Assembly (NCBI GenBank): GCA_019828595.1
Contig: JAHQRK010000094.1
Location: forward strand, 1-20,803
Origin: Aphanomyces cochlioides
Taxonomy: Eukaryota; Oomycota; Saprolegniomycetes; Saprolegniales; Verrucalvaceae
Length of the DNA stretch: 20,803 bases
Direction of reading: 5' to 3'
Each line of letters starts with the position of its first letter. Position 1 is the stretch's first letter. Positions 1-10,500 of this stretch are shown here, piece by piece. The notes under the pieces are model-generated. The model ran no database searches. It was not told the DNA's origin and saw nothing but the letters and a program-made list of their open reading frames with translations. A program made the translations under genes and the position numbers.

Positions 1-246
1 CTTCGAAAGAGCTGCTTCGGGAGAACAGACCATAACGATGGTTCTTCGTTGTCGGTCTGAACAAGGAATTGAAGTCGCTGAACACGTTGAGCACGAATTC
101 TTAACGCAATATGCGGGCTGAAACCCAGGCTGGGAGATACGCAGCGCCAGATTAATGGAGCATGTGGTTGTCTTCCTTGTGTCGCTTTCTTGTCAGATGA
201 ACCTGTACACCATGGACTGCCGCTTTGGCGACCGAGTCTTCAGGGA
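1..246 (-). mobile_element. 5'-truncated LINE fragment D' (window-edge part)
   Basis: This stretch is a close duplicate of 17160-17410, the 5' end of truncated element D. On the minus strand it encodes the part of ORF2 that lies between the reverse transcriptase and the zf-RVT-like domain. It begins just before a run reading QSMVYKFILTRK in D (17361-17395), which aligns with QRMVNKYILGRK in the full-length copies. Its truncated 5' end at 246 is joined directly to the tRNA-Ile half-site, at exactly the same base as in D. That shared breakpoint implies descent from a single insertion followed by duplication. The rest of the fragment lies to the left of the window. Confidence 0.8.
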
Positions 247-260
247 GGTCGTATAGCTCA
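247..260 (+). repeat. tRNA-Ile 5' half-site (target duplication between D' and A)
   Basis: The 14 bases ggtcgtatagctca match the first 14 positions of a tRNA-Ile(AAT) gene; the intact gene at 14674 shares 13 of them. The match ends inside the A box, after TAGCTCA. The 3' end of LINE copy A follows at once. It is too short to be a tRNA gene. I read it as the retained target-site copy at the 3' side of A, which is also the 5'-side copy for D'. Confidence 0.85.
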
Positions 261-325
261 CTGCAATGGGGAGGTATATTAATAGACTTTCAATATCGCT
301 AATACTAATATTGCCTACTAACGGC

Positions 326-3300
326 TCATCCCACTTCCAAATGCTTCAGCAGATTTTCTACTTGGGCTTTGGAGTACAGCGATTTTTGACTTTTGAATAA
401 ATACTTGGGGCTTGTTAATTTGGGGCTGAAGGTTGGAGCGCGAGCAAATCGGGTACTTGGCTACCAGTGGGCGATAGACAGGTTGTCTATGCAAAGTATT
501 GATTGCTGAAATTGCTTCCACTCGTTGAGGGCTGTCAACTTCTTGGAGGCGAAGCCATCTGCGGATCGATGCATGCCATCGGATGAAGCTGACTTCTTGC
601 CAAATTTCTGGCGGAGGCGGCTTCTTCGATTGGAACTTGGCGGCGTTGTGCGTTGTCCAAATATAGTGAAGGTTGGAAGCACACAGAAGAGCCAGAGCAC
701 AAACAGTATGTCTTGAAGCTGGCTACCGCGTTCGTTGACTTGAAGCGGTCGATGTTGGTGATGGCAGTTCCAATCGAAATTGACACCGAAGCATCGCCAA
801 GCGGTCGCGTGAAAACGCCAAAGGGGATACACGCGAGAGCAGGTGTGGAAGGCGTGGTGTTGGTTCTCCGGTGCGTCGCAATTGGTATAGACACAGCAAA
901 TTACGTCTGGCTGCTGAGGTCAAGTAGAACGACGAGTTGACAGGCAGCATGTTGAACAACAGTCGAAACCAAACGTCGCCATGGAGGGGAGGCGGCCAAC
1001 GGCATGTTTTGCGGATGAGTCGCACGTAGGTCGCAATATCTTGTTGCTCGACGCGGGACGATGTCGCCACTGGGTGCGGTTTTCATCCGAAGGGGCGTGA
1101 TGCGCCAAACGTGATGTCGACGCTGGGCCAACGCTCGAAGGATAGCAATTGATCTTTGAAAAGTGCCTTGAAAGGGTGACTTGTCGTATCGATATCGGTC
1201 AAAGCAGTTCCAGTTCGAACGCCAGACGTGCGGAGGACTTGGTCGAATATCTTGGTGAGGTGGCTATAAACTTGACCAGCACGTTCGGGTGCTGCAAATC
1301 CCATCGCGCCGTTCGCTTGTAACGTCACTTGTGCCGCACGGTTGTTGGATGACAGTCGATCAATAAACGCAGCTCTTGTAGGCCATGTCCCTTGCCGTGT
1401 CAAGAAGTCTTTGAGGCAGTGGAAACCGTTTTGAGACGCATGTCTGACACCATCGACGACACAGACAACCTTCACGACATTTGATGTAGCACCCGCAGGA
1501 CCAACTTGCAGAGCGGGTAGGATGCAGCGCCACGGGAGGTTCAAAAGTTCTTCGAGGCTTGGTGAAGCGGTTCGCTTGGCCATAGGTGTGCGCCCATTGA
1601 TGCCAAATGTCGTGCCAAAGGGATGCAGCTCCCACAAAAACAACACTTGGAGCTGTGGTTCGGGAAGATACGTGAGAAAGTCGAACGGGTGGGTGTCGCG
1701 ATACAGCTTGTTCATGACACGGGAAAATTGTCTCTTGACAAGCAACTTCCATGGGGCAAATGTGTTGGGTGAATTGGGCTGCATCAAGAGTTGGAGCCGC
1801 AGCAGTCGCTGATCCGAAGCTTCGAAGCCACATGCGGAATACCGAGGCCGAGTTTTTGATCGAACTGCCACTTGCGGCAAATATTGAGCGATGATGGTCG
1901 GTGATTTGCGTCTTCCGACCAAGGATGTACTTGTTGACCATTCTTTGCCAAACGGCAACCATCGTTGGAGGCAGCATGCAGCCGTGACATGCCATAACAA
2001 CGACAACAACATGGTCGATACGATGAGTTTGCGGCCTTGGATGGTTACACGACTTCCCCACGTTTGAAACACAGCCAGAAACTTGTCGTTCAGTTGCTGG
2101 ACTTGAAAATAGCGCGAGTCGAGTAGCGGAAGGAATGCCAAGGTGTTTCATGGCTTACAGCTCGGCAGACGCTTCAAAAAGCCACCATCATCAATGTCTT
2201 CGATATCGAGATGCTTGTAAGCGCCAAAGTCATGCACTTGGCAACGTTAGACGAGCTCCAACACAAAGCAAAAGTCTTCGACAATTGCCATTGCTCGACC
2301 GCCGCTTGGAGGGATAGGCGAAGTAGAGTCGTGTCATCGGCAAAGTAGATGCTCGTCAGTGAGTCTCCATTTGGAAGGGGAATACCAAAATCAGGAAAGA
2401 TCCGCGTAGCATTTCGCCGAGTGGCTCAGGTAAAGTACGAAGAGCATGTAACGATAGGGGCAACCTTGCTTGACTCCGTGGTAGGCCGTATGGTAGGGCC
2501 AAGACCGTCATTATTGAAAATGATCTGGACCAGAGGCGTATTGTAAAGCAACTGAACCCAAGACACAAATGTGGACCCCGATGTCCATCTCCTTGAGACG
2601 TCCCGAAGAAAAGCCTTGGTCAACCATATCGTATGCTTGGAAAAGTCGAGAAACGTCGCGTAGTAGTCGTGGTCTTCATTGGTACAGAAATCTGGGCAAT
2701 GCTTGTACCAGCATCACGTGGTCGTGCAAGCGACGGCCAGGGACAAAACCAGCTTGGCTTGGGTGGCGAGGTATGGGGCAACTTGTCAACAACAAGCCGG
2801 CGCCCGCGATAGAATCTTGACTTGGTCCAGCGTGAGAGTGATCGGCGATACATGCAGGGTCGCCTCTGTCTGCGGCCTTGAACAAGAGCGCCACTGCACT
2901 TCGGCATTGTTGGAGCAGAAGATGACCGTGATGGTAGACTGGTAGTTGAACACCTTGAGCAGGATTTAGGCAGATACGTCCAGGGAGACTTGAAAGAAAG
3001 CTGCAGGCCAGCCGTCTGAACCAGGAGACTTGTTCGGGTTCATAGACTTGAGCGCGCACACAGGTCTTCCGCCGTGAGAGGACTTTCCAGAGCGTCGCGC
3101 TGTTCTTGAGTGAGACGTCGAGTAATGGCTCGAATGATAGCTCGGCGACGGGCCCGATTCAACGGTGGTTGGTCTCTTGGAGTGACCATGATGTTTTTCA
3201 ATGAGACGTAAAACCAGCCTTGACTTCAGACGGGTCAGTCGACGTTACACCGTTGATTGTCACGGACGAGAGCGGCACTTTGATCCCCTTGGTCGACGAA

Positions 3301-4518
3301 AAAAGTGACTGGTACCTCGCTCGTTGACGTTGGCGTGAAAGTCGAATTGCTGATCCAGGTTGAACTGTCGGTACTCGCTGCGGGCAGTGTCAAGGGCTTG
3401 ACGGGCGGTATTAACAATGGATGTCTCAACGAGTCCCATGTCGAATGCTCGGCGGGAAGTAAGCCACTTCATCTTGAGGCTGTTGAGTGTGTACTTCATC
3501 GAGTCAATGTACTGGCGATGACTGACTTGGAGACGCTTCTTCATTCTCTTCAACCAGCCGTACCACTTTGCGCCAAAGTTTTGAGTGTCGTCTGCGCGCA
3601 TCTCGTCCAAAAGTTGATTGGCTTCGGCCTTGATCGCTGCGACTACTTGAGGGTTCTTTAAGAGCTCACGGGGGAGGCGCCAGTAACTTCGGTCGGGAGC
3701 TCGCTGCTCGCAGGAGAGGACCACTTTGTGTTTCCATGTGGTCGCCTGCAAAGCTGCTGGGGAATAGCTTGAACGTGCGTACGTTTGAGCGACGATATCT
3801 TGGTCCACAAACAGGTAGTCGAGGCGGTTGCTTCGACCAGGGCCGCTGTAAACGCGCTTCGTTGGGGTGGTGCATCCTCCACGCATCGATAACACCAAGT
3901 GCTGAAAGCCAGGCAATGCATCCGCCTTACCAGCGTTGTGGCTCGGCGAGGTCGAGTCGCGTCCAGATGCTCTTCCAGGGGTAAGTTGAAATCGCCTCCG
4001 ACAAAGTGAATGCTGTCGTCTTCAAAGTCGCGAGGCAGATCGTCGAAAAACGGTGCTCGAGAGTGAGCGATAACCGGGGCATAGACGTTGTGAAAGTACA
4101 CAGGAACGCCGTCCCACTGAGTTCGAACAACCATGTATCTTCCAGGTCGGTCATGGGTGGTCAATGTTGCAGGTCGAGAATCCAGGCATGGATCCATGGA
4201 AATACGATGCCACACCGCAGCGCCGATTGTTGAGTGACGACGCGATCAGTGCGGAGATCGTTGGTGAAGAGCTTGTATTTGCCAACGCCTACTTCGTTGT
4301 CGAGGTGGAGTTGGAAGGTTTCAGATGTTTGATGTTATTGATTTTGGTTTCTTGAAAGAAAACGGCTTGGTCGGAATTTGGAGTCGCCGCGCCACAAGTG
4401 TCCGTTGTCTTTCAGCCCATTGAGGTTGGCAGTGGTCAGTTCGTATGGGGAACTTGGTGAAGAGACCGGCCGCGACCACCTTAGCCACGGAACGCGACAG
4501 ACGTTGCGTTCGCAACAT
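326..4518 (-). pseudogene. Copy A ORF2: endonuclease-reverse transcriptase, frameshifted
   Basis: About 1,400 codons, starting at an ATG (4516-4518) whose frame, after indels, leads into the endonuclease, and ending at TGA 326-328. Visible parts: AP endonuclease with LTTANLNGLKD (about 4405-4441), a QETK-type motif (about 4335-4370), GGDFN (about 3969-4001) and RLDYLFVDQD (about 3790-3825); a basic Lys/Arg-rich linker (about 3260-3660); reverse transcriptase with NKSPGSDGWP (about 2995-3045), LDFSKAYD (about 2610-2662), QGCP (about 2452-2478) and the catalytic FADD (about 2328-2352); and a KYLGI-type thumb block. A zf-RVT-like C-terminus follows, with a WFRLLFNMLPVNS-type block (937-981) and a Cys/His cluster (about 826-905). 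It would nick the target and prime cDNA on it. Several frameshifts break it. Near 3730 it has four bases absent from copy B, displacing the GDH motif. Confidence 0.88.
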
Positions 4519-7465
4519 CTCCCAGCATGAGTGTCTGAGTGTCGGGTTGGAACATCACTTGGTTGTCGAAGGTGGGGTCCAGGAGCCAGCCTCATGGAAT
4601 TCCCAGGATCGTGGTCAAGACGTATCGCGACTTCTCGTCTTCGCCGGCATACAACGTTTCCATGATATTCCAAATCAAGAGGCCGAAGCTCGTGTCAAGC
4701 AATATGGCAGATAGCGATACGCCCGACAAACAGCGGGAGCCCAAATGAGAAGCCAGTGCAGTGACCGGGTACTTGGTAGAGGCCACGATCGCAGCATCAC
4801 TGTTGTAGTACGTTGGAGCATGAATGGCCAAGAGAACTTCTCCGCAGCCAACACTTCTTCCAGGTCGCCGCGGTGGAGGAAATCTCGTCGCCGTCAATGG
4901 TAGTATCGATGAAGTCGATGTTCTTGAATAGCTCGATGTTGCTGAAGATGGCTTGAACGTGCGCGGGTCATACGCACACCCCACGTCAATGAGTACAGCT
5001 GGGAGAACGGTTTGTCTCCACCCAAGTCGCTCGAAGCCACCGATGGAGGAGGCGTTGTCTCACAAAGTACTCAAAGCATGCACGGTCTTCATCAAAAAGT
5101 CGGTGCAGTTGCAAGCCAAATTCAATCGGGAACGCTCGAGATGGCTACACAGCATGTCGACGCGGCCGTCGTTGATGAGTTGGGCAAGGTTGAACGAGCT
5201 GTTGGTCACTGCATCTTCGACTTGGTTGAGAGATGCAATGGAACTTTGGCTGTCTTGGTGTCGAGGTCTTGTAGTTCGGCGAGAATTTCGTCAAGAGACA
5301 TTTCTATGCGCTTGGGAACGCCATCTTGGATCTTGGTGCCGCCGACAAATTGACCGGACGTAGGGAGGTGGGGAGGGTCATCCAGACGTCCAGCTTGGGT
5401 ACAATCGTTGAGATCTTGTAATCGCCAAACTGAGCAACGTGTTCCTCGGGTGACACACACACGTTCGTCGAGGGCTTCAAACATGTTGGGCGAAATCCAA
5501 GAGCGGCCATGCTCGGGAATCCACTTGCTGTTGCGTTCTTCGTGCCTCTACGCCTTGACGCCATCCGCTTCCGGAGGGTTGGCTGCGCAGTTTCCCGTTT
5601 TGGCGCCTTGGGAGTCGAAGAAGGCGGGTTGGTTGGGCTGGGAGCTGGCTTGTTCAATCCATATTGGCGGGACGTTGCATCAGGTCCAAACGAACCAAGT
5701 TCTTGTCACGAAAATACCACCCTTGACCGTACACGCGGAGACAACGGCCCTTGAAAAGAATTTCTTCGACGAGACGGCCGTCGCGCTGTATGGTCGTTGG
5801 TACGGAGGTTCCTTCAAGTAAAGGCGGTACCGAGAGCTCGCCATACCGCTTGAAGAGGAAACGTTGGGTAGGAGCCCCACAGGAAGCGTGGCTCCAACTT
5901 GGTCATGACGTCGAAGATCAGGCGCTCTCTTCGTCTTGATCTTGAAGGCCTTGAGGGATGTCCATGAAAAATCCGCCGAGGACGTGCGGAACGTTCATCG
6001 TGAAGTGTTGGGACGAGCCATCTCGAGCGACTTGAATCTTAAACGCGATGCCTCGCAGCTTCGTCATCGCTTCGTGAGAGGCAACACCCCACTTGAGCAT
6101 GCGGTTCGGGATGTCCTTCTCGCATCTCACAATGTCAGCAATCGCAGTGTCGAGGCCGAGGGCTTGGTTGTCGAAAAGGATCGATGCCATGGCAGCTGAA
6201 ACATCGATGGTCTTCGTGTGTGCACCCGTGGGCATCTGCAACCAGCCGACGATGCCGCGCGCCGAGTGCTTCTGGATCGGGAGGGTGTCTTCAAACGTGA
6301 GGGTTCCAGCAGCACGCTTGCGAAGGAGGGGTTCGCGTTCCTCCATCGTGGGCTGGAAGGAGCAACGTCCTTGGTCTTGATGGCCTTGGCAGACTGAGAC
6401 CGCTGTTGCGCTTGGAAGGCCCATACGTCGTTGGGGGCCTGGCGGTTGTTGGGTTGGCCACGGCCAGGTGTCTGGGCTCCGCCAGATTGAGAAATGTTTT
6501 CAAAATGCGATCCGGGTGAAGCCTGAGATGATGGCTGGCGGACTGAGTGAGAGTCCGAGTCGTGCGTCAGACCAACACTCAAGCGTGCGTCAGAGGCTTG
6601 GTCTTGTCCGGACCCTGTCCCATGGTGGACAGAGTCACACGTTTGACCTTCACTCGCGTTGGACTTCGAGAAGCTTCCATGGCGGTGACTTGGTTCGAGC
6701 ATTCCTATGACCAACACTGGCCACAGGGTTGTTCGCGATTGTTCCAGATCTTGCCCGACGACTCTTCGAATAAGAACACCATCACTCATGGAGCGACGAG
6801 TCCCCATGGCACCTGGGCCGGTCTGTCAGAGTGGACTTGTTGCGCGGGGATTCTTTTGAGAAGGGACCTTCACTCAAGGGATGGACTGCTCTCGAATCTT
6901 CCTTGACTCGTCGTCATGTTGACGTTGGTGCTTGAGCGAGTCTTTGAGAAGCCACTATCACTTGTCGAGAGAAATATTCTCGAAAGGTAACAAGAACCTA
7001 ATGAGCTCGGGCCAGGCAAGTGATCATCACTTGACTCAGGATGTGGTTGATGGAGACTCTTCGGGCAAGGTCGTTGACGTCATGAGCACATCTTCCTGAG
7101 GTTGGTAACGCCGCTCTGCCAGGCTTCGTCGCAAGTGCTCGGAGGTCGTTGGATCATTCGCGGGATCGCAAGCCTTCGTCGAGCGAGTCACAGGCAAGGG
7201 TTCAAAACGGCGCGGTTTCGAAGGGGTTGCACGTTGACGTGGAAACGGAACGCGCGTTGGAGTGGGGAGCGGATTCGTAGACGCGTCATGATGCGAAGCG
7301 TTGGAAGCATCGTCGACGTCCTCTTCCAACGACGACGCCATGTCGGTATCGCTTGGGGATGGGTCAGCAACGACGATGACGTCCATATCGCTGGGCTGGA
7401 CGCCGAGGGAAGAACGCGGAGGAGCAAGATGGGGCACGAGGGTTGGTCGAGCGGGTAGCAACCAT
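4481..7465 (-). pseudogene. Copy A ORF1: LINE ORF1-type protein, frameshifted
   Basis: About 990 codons, from an ATG at 7463-7465 (MVATR start, shared with copy B) to TAA at 4481-4483. It is placed upstream of ORF2 as ORF1 of a two-ORF LINE; such proteins normally bind the element RNA. The N-terminal 150 or so residues are Pro/Ser/Asp-rich and look disordered. A Gln/Ser/Thr-rich stretch follows, then a folded-looking block (about 5300-6330) containing LRVYGQG and FRDKNWFVWT. The C-terminal block (about 4500-5290) includes KIQDGVPKRIEMSLDEILAE and a hydrophobic stretch, SFGLLIWNIMETLYAGE. I see no CCHC zinc knuckle and cannot name a family. The end overlaps the ORF2 start by about 38 nt in a different frame. 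Frame changes near 7400, 6300, 5900 and 5000 break it. Confidence 0.7.
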
Positions 7466-7520
7466 ATTGTCAGATAGCGTAGAGTGGTACTGCGGGGTAG
7501 CTGGCAAATTGGAAGCCGGA

Positions 7521-7533
7521 ATCGTATAGCTCA
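7521..7533 (+). repeat. tRNA-Ile 5' half-site between LINE copies A and B
   Basis: The 12 bases tcgtatagctca (7522-7533) repeat positions 3-14 of tRNA-Ile. An a at 7521 stands where the tRNA has G2. The 5' end of copy A lies directly to the left and the 3' end of copy B directly to the right, so the two elements are head-to-tail with only this half-site between them. It is best read as the target-site duplication shared by the two insertions. Confidence 0.88.
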
Positions 7534-7562
7534 CTGCATGGGGAGGTATATTAATAGACTTT

Positions 7563-7586
7563 CAATATCTACTAATACTAATATTG
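7563..7586 (-). other. Short hairpin in the LINE 3' UTR
   Basis: CAATAT (7563-7568) and ATATTG (7581-7586) form a perfect 6-bp inverted repeat with a 12-nt loop, just downstream of the ORF2 stop on the element strand. The same arms occur in copy A (291-296 and 308-313) and copy C (17452-17457 and 17470-17475), although the loop varies slightly. Element D keeps the AATATTGCCTA side but not the partner arm. LINE 3' UTR structures often serve as recognition sites for their own reverse transcriptase; that role is inferred here. Confidence 0.45.
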
Positions 7587-7590
7587 CCTA

Positions 7591-10500
7591 CTAACGGCTT
7601 TCCACTTCCAAATGCTTCAGCAGATTTTCTACTTGGGCTTTGGAGTACAGCGATTTTAGCTTGTTGAATAAATACTTGGGCTTGTTAATTTGGGGCTGAA
7701 GGTTGGAGCGCGAGCAAAGTCGGGTCTTCGCTACATGGGCGATAGACAGGTTGTCTATGCAAAGTATTGATTGCTGAAATTGCTTCCACTCGTTGAGGGC
7801 TGTCAACTTCTTGGAGGCAAAGCCATCTGCGGATCAATGCATCCATCGGATGAAGCTGACTTCTTGCCAATTTCTGGCGGAGGCGGTTTCTTTGAATTGA
7901 ACTTGGCGGCATTATGCGTTGTTCCAAATATGCATGAAGGTTGGAAGCACACAGAAGACCAGAGCACAAACAGTTATGTCTTGAAGCTGGCTACCGCGTT
8001 CGTTGACTTGAAAGCGGTCGATGTTGGTGATGGCAGTCCAATCGAAATTGACACCGAAGCATCGCCAAGCGGTCGCGTGAAAACGCCAAAGAGGATACGC
8101 GAGAGCAGGTGTGGAAGGCGTGATATTGGTTCTCCGGTGCGTCGATTTGGTATAGACACAGCAAATTACGTCTGGCTGCTGAGTAAAGTAGAACAAGCGC
8201 GAGTTGCAGGCAGCATGTTGAACAACAGTCGAAACCAAACGTCGCCATGGAGGGGAGGCGGCCAACGGCATGTTTTGCGGATGAGTCGCACGTAGGTCGC
8301 AATATCTTGTCGACGCGGGACGATGTCGCCACTGGGTGCGGTTTTCCATCCGAAGGGGCGTGATGCGCCAAACGTGATACGAGTCGCTTGGGCCAACGCT
8401 CGAAGGATAGCGATGATTTTGAAGTGCCTGGAAGGGTGAGTTTATATCGATATCGGTCAAAGCAGTTCCAGTTCGAACGCCAGACGTGCGAAGGACTTGG
8501 TCGAATATCTTGGTGAGGTGGCTATAAACTTAACCAGCACGTTCGGGCTAAAATCCCATCGCGCCGTTCGCTGTGACGTCACTTGTGCCGCACGGTTGTT
8601 GGATGACAGTCGATGCAATAAACGCAGCTCTTGTGGCCATGTCCCTGCCGTGTCAAAAATCTTGAGGCAGTGAAACCATTTTGAGACGCATGTCTCACCA
8701 TCGACGACACAGAGCAGTCTTCACGACATTTGATGTAGCACCCGCAGGACCAACTTGCAGATGCTCAGCCACGGGAAGGTTCGAAAGTTCTTCGAGGCTT
8801 GGTGGCGAAGCAGTTCGCTTGGCCATAGGTGTGGCGGCCCATTGATGCCAAATGTCGTGCCAAGAGGATGCAGCTCCCACAAAAACAACCACTTGGAGCT
8901 GTGGTTGAGAGAGTACGTGAGAAAGTCGAACGGTCGGTGTTCACGATCAGCTTGTTCATGACACGGGAAAATTGCTCTCTTGACAAGCAACTTCCATGGG
9001 GCCAGATGTGTTGGGTGAATTGGGCTGCATCAAGGTTGGAGCCGCAGCAGTCGCTGGTGCTAACTTCGAAGCCACATGCGGAATACCGAGGCCGAGTTTT
9101 GATCGAACTGCCACTTGCGGCAAATAGTTGAGCGATGATGGTCGGTGATTTGCGTCTTCCGACCAAGATGTACTTGTTGACGTTCTTTGCCAAACGGCAA
9201 CCATCGTTGAAGGCGTACGCTGCAGCCGTGACATGCCATAACAACGACAACAACATGGTCGATACGGTGAGTTTGCGGCTTTGAATGGTTGCGCACGACT
9301 TCCCACGTTTGAAACGCAGCCAGAAACTTGTCGTTCAGTTGCTGGACTTGAAAATCGCGCGGCAGTCGGTGGCCAAAGAGAATACCAAGGTATTTCACTG
9401 GCTTGTCGCTCGGCAAGACGTTCAAGAGGCCACCATCGTCGATGTCTTCGATATCGAGATTGCTCTAAGCGCCAAAGTCATGCACTTGGCAACGTCGAAC
9501 GAATGCATACACAGAGCAAAGGAGTCTTGACAATGCCATGCTCGACCGCCGCTTGGAGGGATGACGAGAGTGAGAATGATGTCGTCGCAAAGTAGATGCT
9601 CGTCAGTGAGTCTTCATTTGGAAGGGGAATACCAAAATCAGGAGATCCGCGTAGCATTTCGCCGAGTGGCTCGAGGTAAAGTAGAAGACATGCACGATAG
9701 GGGCAACCTTGCTTGACTCCGCGGGTAGGCCGTCATCAGGCCAAGACCGTCGTTGAAAATGATCTGGACCAGAGGCGTATTGTAAAGCAACTGAACCCAA
9801 GACACAAATGTGGGACCGATGTTCATCTCCTTGAGTACGTCGAAGAGAAAGCCTTGGTCAACCATATCGTATGCCTTGGAAAAGTCGAGAACGTCGCATA
9901 GTAGTCGTGGTCTTCATGGTACAGAAAGTCTGCAATGTACCAGCATCACGTGGTCGTGCAAGCGACGGCCAGGACAAAACCAGCTTGGCTTGGGTGAGCG
10001 AGGTATGGGGCAACTTGTGCGACCAGCCAGCGCCCGCGATAGAATCTTGACTGAACTGACATGAGAGTAATCGGCCAATATCCAGGGTCGCCTCTCTTTT
10101 CTCCAGCCTGAACAAGAGCGCCACTGCACTTCGGCGTTGTTGGAGCAGGAGGTGACCGTGATGGGTGAGTTGGTAGTTGAACACCTTGAGCAGGATTTGG
10201 GCGAATGTCGGGGAGACTTGAAAGAAGCTGCAGGCCAGCCGTCTGAACCAGGAGACTTGTTCGGGTTCATAGACTTGAGCGCGCCGCACAGGTCTTCCGC
10301 CGTGAGAGGACTTTCCAGAGCGTCGCGCTGTTCTTGAGTGAGACGTCGAGTAATGGCTCGAATGATAGCTCGGCGACGGGCCCAATTCAACGGTGGTTGG
10401 TCTCTTGAAGTGACCATGATGTTTTCCAATGAGACGTAAAACCAGCTTGACTTCAGACGGGTCAGTCATACACGTTTTTGAATGTCACGGACGAGAGCGG

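Larger units (their letters stand above)
261..7521 (-). mobile_element. LINE (non-LTR retrotransposon) copy A, near full length
   Basis: About 7.26 kb, minus strand, flanked by tRNA-Ile half-sites at 247-260 and 7522-7533. From 5' to 3' on its own strand it has a short leader of about 55 nt, ORF1 (7465 to about 4481), ORF2 (4518 to 326) and a 3' UTR of about 65 nt. There is no poly(A) tail, no LTR and no terminal inverted repeat. It is collinear with copy B throughout and nearly identical to copy C over the shared 3.4 kb. The endonuclease is of the AP type, as in L1/Tx1-, R1- and Jockey-like LINEs, not the restriction-like type of R2. Both ORFs are interrupted by small indels, so the copy as written is not coding-competent. 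Confidence 0.92.

Noticed and set aside
247..260. Separate tRNA genes at each half-site
   Set aside because: Only 12-14 bases are present, without anticodon, T arm or B box.
1083..2141. An RNase H domain between the reverse transcriptase and the zf-RVT-like region
   Set aside because: I found no convincing catalytic D-E-D pattern in this part of ORF2, even allowing for frameshifts.
3658..4518. Restriction-like endonuclease of the R2/NeSL/Utopia type, expected for many RNA-gene-specific LINEs
   Set aside because: The motifs seen (QETK, GGDFN, GDH block) and the position upstream of the RT are those of an AP-type endonuclease. No restriction-like domain is visible after the RT.
7771..8295. 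A 174-codon plus-strand open frame
   Set aside because: It lies opposite the conserved zf-RVT-like end of ORF2 in copy B and resembles no protein. It is a shadow frame.
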